Source of the DNA: Forficula auricularia
Taxonomy: Eukaryota; Arthropoda; Insecta; Dermaptera; Forficulidae
Assembly (NCBI GenBank): GCA_024734495.1
Contig: JALMQS010000816.1
Span: 9,085,092-9,149,091 of the forward strand
Length of the DNA: 64,000 nucleotides
Direction of reading: 5' to 3'
Made by a program: the position numbers and the translations under genes
Part shown: positions 58,701 to 64,000 of the stretch, one piece after another
How the letters are laid out: each line of letters opens with the position of its first letter
Numbering within the stretch: the first letter of the stretch is position 1
Notes under the pieces: generated by a model
What the model was told of the DNA's origin: nothing
Seen by the model: the letters and a program-made list of their open reading frames with translations, nothing else
Databases searched by the model: none

Positions 58701-61700
58701 ACTGTCATTTTAAATCGAAATAAATTTAAAAAATTAATCTAATTCTACTTAAAGAGATATTTAGGTACCTTACACTCGTGGGGTGAACCGCGATTGGAAT
58801 TACTAGTAGGTGTACACGTCTTTGGAATTATGTGGAATTATTTTGGAATTCGTTAGATAATGCCCCTTTATCTATTGTTTTCTACTTGGAAATGAAAGTG
58901 GAAGTAGGTGTACACTATATTAGGTCCCGGTTCACCCCTCGCTTACACTTTTTAAGATAAAAAATATTTTTTTTATTTTAGACCTCACATAAAATCAACC
59001 CTACCCAAAAATAATCATAAGATTAAATATTAATACGATTTTTGATTTTTGGGTAAATGAATACATTTAACTTCTAAATTTTTAATTTGTATCTTATTTT
59101 GCTTAGGAGCTAAAATACTATGAAAGACATACATTGGACCGACCCTAATAGAGTTACGTTTTACTATTTAATTAGAACCCGAAAAAAGGAAAAAGCAGCA
59201 ATGCTTCTATGATGAAATATGGAATTGAGGAAATTTGTTAGAGAAAAATCAGAAAAGTTTCTACGATGAGATAGGGAATTGAAGAAATTTCTTAAGAGTC
59301 GAATCTTCTATTAATTTAATCCCACCATTCTGCCTGGTTGAATGGCATAGAAAGCTTAAGAAATGGGTTCATTCTAAGAGCAATCGCCTTTTATAGGCAT
59401 CTTCCCACATATTTTCAGAGTCAAATCAAAAAGTAATTCGTGGAAATTTTTTATCATTGCGTCTAGATAGTAGACATTTTGTCTTGTCTGCACTAAATTT
59501 TTGGAGACCTTTTTTTCAAGAGAATTAAGGATATCTGTAGAAGCAACACTTATGCCCGATTTCACCAACTAATCTTAAATCAAAAAAATGTTTATTTTAT
59601 AATTTTTATATAGGGATATATATCAGTTTAGCCTATTTGGCCTACGAATCAGTCCGGGTTCAAGCCCGACTCATTGCAAAAATTTACCAGCTGTATTCTG
59701 ATCCCTACACCAATTTACACACACTTCCACACATACGTATAAATATTCACTTTGTAATTGAGTGGATATTGATGACGCAGTCCAAAACAAAGAGAAGATA
59801 ATTTATACTATCTTTTTATTCATAAACCGACGTTTCGGAGGCTATTCCCTCCTTCTTAAGGGTTTTGAAAAGTCAGTGAAGGAAAGCCTCCGAAACGTCG
59901 GTTTATGATTAAAGAAGTATAAATTATTTTCTCTTTTTTGGACTGCCTCATCTATATCCACTCAATTTCACTTATCAGTCCGTCTCTAAAAATTACTCCA
60001 ATCTTATTAAAACACTCCTGAAGATGGCCGTCAGTACACAACTAATTCACTGTGTATCTGACCATATGGGCATTGTTCCCAGTGGAATAAAAAAAAATAG
60101 TTAACCTAAAATCGGAGTGGGTGCTCATACTTGAGAAAGATCGCAGAATAAGTTGATCGAAACGTCGAAGTTATATTGTATTATTTGTTCGTGTTCAATA
60201 AATAATTATAATTAATTATGTGTGATTTAAATAAAAATTCAAATTTTAAATAGTTTTTATATAATAAACAAGAGCTTTGCAATAAATATTATTGGTATTT
60301 AATCTATTTATATAAATATCTAGTAGAGAAAAGAAAGCACCTGCGTTGTTCACTGACGCGAACTAAATGCTTGCATTCGTGGCCTCTTTTCTCAAGTTCA
60401 GCTGCATCCCTGACCACGACAGCTCTTTGAACATCAGCTTCTTGCTCTGCCTCACGAAGAGCTTCATGTAATGTCGCTTTTTCTGCTTGAAGAAAGTCTT
60501 TAAGTTCAAGGCTTTCGGCTTCAAGCTCTTGCTGCTGCTGAAGTAGAGTTTTTTGTGATGCAAGACTTTTTTCAAGATCCTGAAACAAATAAAGAAATTA
60601 TTTTTTTATTTAAATTTTAGATAATTTTTTAAAAATATAATATTTTTAAGAATATTTAACAATTTAAATTTTTTTATTTTTTTTTTAATAATATAAAATT
60701 TAAAAGGTGAAACTATTTTAAATAAAAGATAATTATAGATACCTAATAATTAAAAGCAAGTGAGTGAGTTTTTGAATTTTTAACGTCACTATAGACTATA
60801 ATTGCGCCAAAATATTAGCTATACATTGCGAGAAATTTAAAGACCCAATCAAAGATCTTATTAGATATGTTTTATTTACCATAAAAATATCAATATTGTT
60901 TGTCTCCCTAGGGACTGACCTTTCTTGGAATGACCACATTACTTCTGTAGCAAAAGTTACTGCATGTAGGCTTGGCTTTCTTTTACGGACCAGGCGGTTT
61001 TTCGAGGTCACTTAATTTCTTACCCTGTATAGTCAAGGCTCAAATTCGCCTCTGTCTCGAATATGGCTCGCATTTGTAGAAAGGAACAACTTCCATAATT
61101 CAGAGATGAGGCATCAGACTAATAGGAGATCCAACATTAACTGACGACCTTGACTTCCTGTCTGTTTCCGCCCTTTACCTTTTTTATAGATACTACCATG
61201 GTTTTTGTTCTGAAGGGATAAAATCAATAATCATCCCTCATAAAGCCTCATTTGCGCGAAATACACGATTTTCAAATATTCCCCAAATTTATCCCTATCA
61301 CATCTTGTTGTAATTTGATTCAGGATTAATATCGTGATTTAAAGACTGTAGTTGATTTTATAATATTTTATTGAATACGTGTTATATTTTCAGTATTGAT
61401 GTCAATAGATAGATATTTTGACCACTTATACAGAAAGACAAGACGATAGATGTTGGCATACGCATGAAAGTAGGAAATAGGAATGTCGATGGCTCGTAAT
61501 AATGGAGTTTCGATTTTTCTAGGGGGACAATGAGTTTTGTATGGGGGCCTGCCCGTACCGAGTAATAAATTTTTAGCCGATTAGATTTAGATTTTCCAGC
61601 CACCCGTGCCTTAATATGTAGGTACCTACCCGAGCTCTTTCAGATCTCCCCTCTCTGTACATACGAGTTTGGGTTTAACTAAATCGTTAATCGACGTCAA

Positions 61701-64000
61701 TTGAGAGCAATCTTGCAGGAAGAATAATAGGCGATTTACATTCCACATGCTTAGCTAGGCAATTACTCTGCGAACCATTTTCTCAAGCTCTTGCTCCTCT
61801 CTCATATTCTTTTTTTTTTAATTGAACGTTAAATCATCAAACTAATTTTAGCAATAAATATAAAAAGAAAGTGAAATAAAAAACAAGCGATTTGACAAAA
61901 GTTTCTTTAAGACAAATTCATATTTTATATCTTTATTCTTAAAGTTGAATAGCTTGGAGACAAACAATATTCGATAATTGTTGATTTTTGCGCTGGTCAG
62001 GGAGGGTGGAAGTATTCCAGGGGATGCTGCCCGGGAGTGCTGGGTTAACTGCATTGTCCTTGAGGGAGCTGGAACCATCTAATAAATCACCCTTTTTACA
62101 CAATATTCCAAAAAATAGTTATTAATTATTGCTAACAACAATCCCCTATTTAATTGTTTTCAATAATTTACCAAAATTGTAATATAAAGTTTTATTATAT
62201 ACAGTAGAACCTCGTTTATCCGGACTAACTGGGACCCAAGGCAAACCGGATAATCGAAAATCCGGATAATAAAAACAAACCAAATACTCAGAAAAGCGAA
62301 TTTGAATTTATTACGATAAAAAAAACATGTTTATATTAAAATTAAATAGAATTGTTTAAAAAAATACATACGTCCCTAAGTCAAAGGGAGAGTCAATCCA
62401 CTTCAATGCCCGGCGTCTCTCTTTACTCCGTTTCCACTTCGTCAATATACAAATATCAAAATTAAAGCGAATTTTTGGTGAAAATTATTTCATTCTTGCT
62501 ATCAGAGTTAAAAATTATTATCTATGTGAACATTTATTAAAATAAAAATGTCTACAAATCCGATCCGGATAATCCGGAGCACCGGATAAACGAGGTTTTA
62601 CTGTACTTATAAAAAATAATATGAATAGAATTATATAAAAATAATTTGTAACTTTTTAACAATTCATGATGAAGGGAGAACTATTGTTTCCTGCCTTATT
62701 TATTATTTTTTTTATTCCTTGACTACGGTAACTTCCTGTCTACTTATTTATTTAACTGTTTTTTAAATGATTTATTTTAAAAATAATTTAAAAACAATTT
62801 CTTTAAACCCAGTGACATATTCTATTTACTTTTTTGTTTTATTTATTTGATTATTTATTTATTTATTCTTCCCAGTGTATTTATTTATTTATTTTTATTG
62901 TTTGGACAACATGCGGTATTCCCTTTTTTATTGTTATTATTATTATTTTATTCTTGGTCGCAGCATACTAAGGTTTCCCACCGTTCTGCTGTGGCCACAC
63001 CCTGACCCACTCAACCGGATCCTGAGTGGGAGGATCGGAGGGCTATAAGGGGAGATGTGGAGGCGCTATAAAAAAATAATGAAAAAAGCTCTGGTTTTGA
63101 GTAATTAATTCCTGTTAATACAAGAAAGAAACAGAATCGTCCTGTATTTGATAATAAAACTTTGATTTTTTCTATCTAAAGATACCAGAAAAAAATGTTA
63201 AAAGGTGAAAGGTGATTTGACCTAGAAAGATTCAAATTAAAAAAATGTAATCCTTTAGTATATCTTATGGATAACTTTGTCATATGTGAAAATATTATTT
63301 TGTTTTGAGAAACTGAATTCAAGGGGCCTCTTTTGAGAAAGACAGATTTACTATGAAGAGTATTTCTAAGTAAGAAAAATAATAAAAAGTGAAAAGATTT
63401 TCAAGACTCGGAATGCTCTCCGTAAATTTCGGGTAGAGTCATTTAGCAATCAATTTAACCTATAATATAGTATTCAAAATTACTCAGTACGCTCGGAAGG
63501 CGAAGCAATGTCAACGCGTAAAAATCTCAAAAATGCATTCGAAAAAAATATATTTTCTGCATTTTTAAACCAGAAGCTCTGTAACTTCAGGTTCCAAAAT
63601 TTATTCAGTTCTCCATAATGGAAAAAAACAACATTTTGGTACCAGAACGAACTTTCTGCAACTTTCTGTTCTTGAGTTATCTTGGGTATCAGAATAAAGT
63701 CACACAGGCAAACAGAAAATAAGCATTGTTGAAAATGATCTTTCTTCACGTTTCAAACATTTTTAAACAATAACATTTTTTTAAGAAAATTCAATACATC
63801 GGCTGGCCTAACAGCCAGACTCGGTCCTCTAGGCGTATTTAGAGTAAAATTGAGCTTACCCTTTGTAATGTGCGACACAGGACTTCTAATTTTGAAATAT
63901 GTTTCTGCTGTTGTGTGACGATATTTGATGAACTATGCATTTGGGATTCAAGTTCCTGAAGACTGGCCTCGCAGGAACCAATCCCTCCATCTCCATCTAC
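46749..64000 (-). CDS. Coiled-coil protein, 3' part of gene
   Basis: Nine exons in gene order: 64000-63860 (runs off window), 60579-60341, 57299-57116, 53366-53039, 52967-52810, 52007-51709, 49665-49494, 49375-48964, 46952-46749 (stop TGA at 46749-46751). They encode about 711 C-terminal residues with consistent phases, apart from one extra base in the eighth. Order of regions: coiled coil (HISKLEVLCRTLQR, then ELEAESLELKDFLQAEKATL); a Leu/Ala-rich helix (LVEQLVQSYDISEKDLEDVI); Ser/Arg stretch SPERSRSRSNS; Pro/Thr-rich and acidic linkers; further coiled coil (RQELDDARAQLNARIHELDE, SWKQAANEVKRQY); short tail. It looks like a large cytoskeletal, Golgi or centrosomal coiled-coil protein. I do not recognise the family with certainty; a quick-to-court-like protein is only a guess. 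Confidence 0.85.
47028..47281. mobile_element. MITE family C copy 2
   Basis: Terminal repeats TATCGTCGCCTTAGAGAGTA at the left and complementary, more diverged sequence at the right. Very similar throughout to 49729-49982; both sit in introns of the coiled-coil gene (last intron here). Confidence 0.85.
47335..47895 (+). pseudogene. Mariner-type transposase pseudogene
   Basis: Frame-broken plus-strand remains of a Tc1/mariner (IS630-type) transposase: DTHFWLNEYVNKQ (around the first catalytic Asp), GPYFFKNEDGHNETVNGTRY, FQKDGTTSHTA (second Asp) and TPLDYFLWGYLKSKV (third acidic position, Asp). At least three in-frame stops and no N-terminal HTH domain are seen. It lies antisense in the last intron of the coiled-coil gene and cannot be active. 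Confidence 0.85.
48203..48290. mobile_element. ~90-bp MITE
   Basis: TTAATCAAGTACATTTGCA and TGCAAACGTACTTGATTAA as near-perfect terminal inverted repeats around a 40-bp core. The family is unknown. Confidence 0.65.
49136..49160 (-). other. Frame anomaly in exon 8: 1-nt insertion or 25-nt intron
   Basis: Exon 49375-48964 is 412 nt, one more than a multiple of three. Upstream it reads ...LVNDLINITEF in one frame and downstream LQDKDKQLNEIG in another, both coiled-coil-like. Either one base is inserted (true or sequencing error), or a 25-nt GT-AG segment (GTAGGT...CCCAG) is spliced out, which restores frame exactly. An intron that short would be exceptional in animals. Confidence 0.6.
49729..49982. 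mobile_element. MITE family C copy 3
   Basis: Near-identical to 47028-47281, in the intron between exons 51709-52007 and 49494-49665. It has the same terminal repeats (TCCTCGCCTTAGAGAGTAAA; one base differs) and no ORF. Confidence 0.85.
50485..51649. mobile_element. Possible piggyBac-like element
   Basis: AGGTGGGTACACAC after TTAA at the left, and GTGTACCGGCC before TTAA at the right. TTAA on both sides is the piggyBac target duplication. The ends match only imperfectly. The interior has no transposase and includes the repeat shared with 62685-63075 (ACTCAACCGGATC, GGAGGATCGGAGGGCTATAA). Confidence 0.5.
52008..52809 (-). other. GC-AG intron with duplicated boundary
   Basis: 802-nt intron joining RSLQNLSQ to AIVQRQQAE. 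The donor is TCACAG|GCTATT, which is far from the usual GC-donor consensus GCAAGT, and the acceptor is TTGTAG|GCTATT. The first six intron bases repeat at the start of the next exon, as in the two GA-AG introns of the transporter gene. It contains a complete hammerhead foldback element. Confidence 0.75.
52103..52629. mobile_element. Foldback element with hammerhead-like core
   Basis: 527-bp relative of 17491-18020, flanked by GTACATATTTA (52092-52102, 52630-52640). The plus-strand arm has an intact core at 52434-52482 (CTGAAGA, GGAGG/CCTCC, GAAACGTC, stem I GAAACC with GGTTT). The minus-strand arm at 52244-52204, which is the sense direction of the host gene, has lost a base of CTGAAGA and the G of GAAA, so only the antisense copy looks functional. 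Confidence 0.83.
53865..54310. repeat. ~125-bp G-rich tandem repeat, three units
   Basis: Three copies starting near 53940, 54061 and 54187, each with CCCTAGAG-ACTAG, GGTGGAGAGTGATCGGACAT and GTGGGAAGGGAGA; preceded by a piece of the 5530-type repeat. The purine-rich strand is strongly G-biased. It lies within the intron between 57116 and 53366. Confidence 0.8.
54331..55900. other. Intron sequence, no gene seen
   Basis: Contains a slightly GC-richer patch (54680-54960) with short frames on the plus strand (54855-55037) but no recognised domain. The rest is AT-rich. Confidence 0.4.
55925..56960. repeat. Duplicated repeat split by a retrocopy
   Basis: Two direct copies of the same repeat (about 55925-56430 and 56745-56940), sharing GACATCTTTTGGGTGAGAT-type wording, GAGGGGCACTGTCCGACCTG and CCTAGCGGAGTAGATTTAGC. 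The first copy is interrupted by the insertion at 56108-56360. Confidence 0.75.
56108..56360 (+). mobile_element. Poly-A-tailed retrocopy
   Basis: A 253-bp insert flanked by a 12-bp duplication TGGGAGATACCT (56096-56107, 56361-56372), ending in a pure A tail (56347-56360) preceded by a GAATAAAAC polyadenylation-like signal near 56331. This is the signature of LINE-machinery retroposition. The body matches no known gene to my eye: a 3'-end LINE fragment, SINE or processed transcript. Its sense strand is plus, antisense to the host gene. Confidence 0.85.
57300..58760. other. Intron sequence with internal repeat
   Basis: No exon supported. Two diverged copies of a repeat (AAAATCACCTAAAAATGGCC with ...CTTTGGAGCTCTCTCA near 58430-58470; AAAATCACCTAAAAAGAGCC with CTTTGAAGCTTTCTCAC near 58665-58700) indicate an old duplication. 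Confidence 0.45.
58772..58946. mobile_element. MITE with GGGGTGAACCG ends
   Basis: Inverted ends (GGGGTGAACCG and CGGTTCACCCC) with further complementary wording (TAGTAGGTGTACAC and GTAGGTGTACAC). About 175 bp, no ORF. Confidence 0.6.
59630..59695 (+). repeat. tRNA-derived SINE head
   Basis: AGTTTAGCCTATTTGG (A-box-like) followed about 35 bases later by TCCGGGTTCAAGCCCGACTC, a perfect B box within a T-arm-like hairpin. The rest of the cloverleaf does not close, so it is a SINE promoter or tRNA relic. Confidence 0.55.
59745..59990. mobile_element. Degenerate hammerhead foldback
   Basis: Arms GCAGTCCAAAA...GATAATTTATACT and complements, with hammerhead-like cores on both arms (minus 59867-59824: GGAGG/CCTCC stem II, GAAACGTC present but CTGAAGA mutated to CTTAAGA; plus arm truncated before stem II). 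The tail CAGTCCGTCTCT matches 17491-18020 and 52103-52629. No target duplication was found. Confidence 0.65.
60127..60172 (+). ncRNA. Degenerate hammerhead-like motif
   Basis: TTGAGAA, GATC/GATC stem II, GAAACGTC. The 3' half fits the window's ribozyme family exactly; the CTGANGA half has two substitutions, so activity is doubtful. A partial match (CTCCTGAAGATGGCC) lies just upstream near 60015. Confidence 0.4.
60860..61310 (+). pseudogene. LINE reverse-transcriptase C-terminal remnant
   Basis: Plus-strand frame-broken translation gives LGTDLSWNDHITSVAKVTAC near the start and, in other frames, QIRLCLEYGS-like, RHQTNRRSN-like and FCSEGIKSIIIPHKAS-like pieces typical of the jockey-type RT C-terminus. 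It lies antisense in the first visible intron of the coiled-coil gene. Fragments of the same region recur at 3000, 20640 and 33296. Confidence 0.7.
61320..62200. other. Intron sequence, no feature seen
   Basis: Short frames at 61382-61603 and 61848-62078 (minus) lack splice-compatible context and coiled-coil character; I do not regard them as exons. Confidence 0.45.
62202..62603. mobile_element. pogo/Tigger-like MITE
   Basis: A 402-bp element with ends CAGTAGAACCTCGTTTATCC and its complement (GGATAAACGAGGTTTTACTG), flanked by TA on both sides. CAGT...ACTG ends with CTCGTTTATCCGG wording and a TA duplication are typical of pogo/Tigger MITEs. No transposase. Confidence 0.88.
62685..63075. repeat. 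Dispersed repeat, second copy
   Basis: About 390 bp alignable with 50855-51235, including ATTCCTTGACTACGG, CATGCGGTATTCC, ACCGTTCTGCTGTGGCCACA and AGGGGAGATGTGGAGG. It is AT-rich with TTTATTTA runs. Neither copy has clear ends, so the family is unresolved. Confidence 0.7.
63076..63859. other. Intron sequence, no feature seen
   Basis: Ordinary AT-rich intron between the last repeat and the exon at 63860. The frame at 63480-63749 (minus) has no supported splice junctions. Confidence 0.45.

Noticed and set aside
61848..62078. Possible extra exon of the coiled-coil gene
   Set aside because: No coiled-coil character and no acceptor/donor pair compatible with the phase-0 join already made between 63860 and 60579.

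Overview
This is an AT-rich window from a eukaryotic nuclear genome, most likely an arthropod. It has spliced genes with phase-consistent introns and a dense, mixed load of hAT, mariner, piggyBac-like, pogo-like, LINE, Ty3/gypsy and Penelope-type repeats. It is not bacterial: there are no operons, and the long ORFs belong to retroelements. Two host genes can be assembled exon by exon. (1) A complete plus-strand SLC7-family amino-acid transporter light chain lies at 19647-26946 (12 coding exons, 485 aa). (2) The 3' part of a minus-strand coiled-coil protein gene lies at 64000-46749 (9 exons, about 711 aa), with its 5' end beyond the right edge.

Layout. 1-19.6 kb is intergenic repeat territory: hAT elements with perfect 8-bp target duplications, a LINE reverse-transcriptase fragment, a 1.2-kb repeat present twice (9.2 and 14.1 kb), large palindromes, and a series of foldback elements. 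19.6-27 kb is the transporter gene. 27-35.4 kb holds tandem and inverted repeats, including a 2.7-kb foldback built of 119-bp units, LINE remnants and a GC-rich block. 35.5-45.5 kb is one LTR retrotransposon in minus orientation. Its LTRs are 3.6 kb, its internal region only 2.8 kb, and its reading frame joins a gag-like N-terminus to an integrase C-terminus with nothing recognisable as protease, RT or RNase H between. 46.7-64 kb is the coiled-coil gene, whose introns are full of inserted elements.

Two signals stand out. First, 3 of the 19 introns that can be placed from reading frame do not start with GT: two are GA-AG (transporter introns 4 and 5) and one is GC-AG with a non-consensus donor (coiled-coil gene). 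In all three, the first six intron bases are identical to the first six bases of the next exon; none of the 16 GT-AG introns shows this. That is the footprint expected of introns gained by insertion with a target duplication.

Second, a family of about 200-530-bp foldback elements, six of them with matched 10-14-bp target duplications, carries hammerhead-ribozyme-like cores (CUGANGA, stem II, GAAA, then a self-complementary mini stem III such as ACGU or AUAUAU). This is the form known for Penelope-associated ribozymes that work as dimers. Copies sit inside introns of both genes. How the two signals might connect is unknown; both can be tested by RNA-seq and in vitro cleavage.
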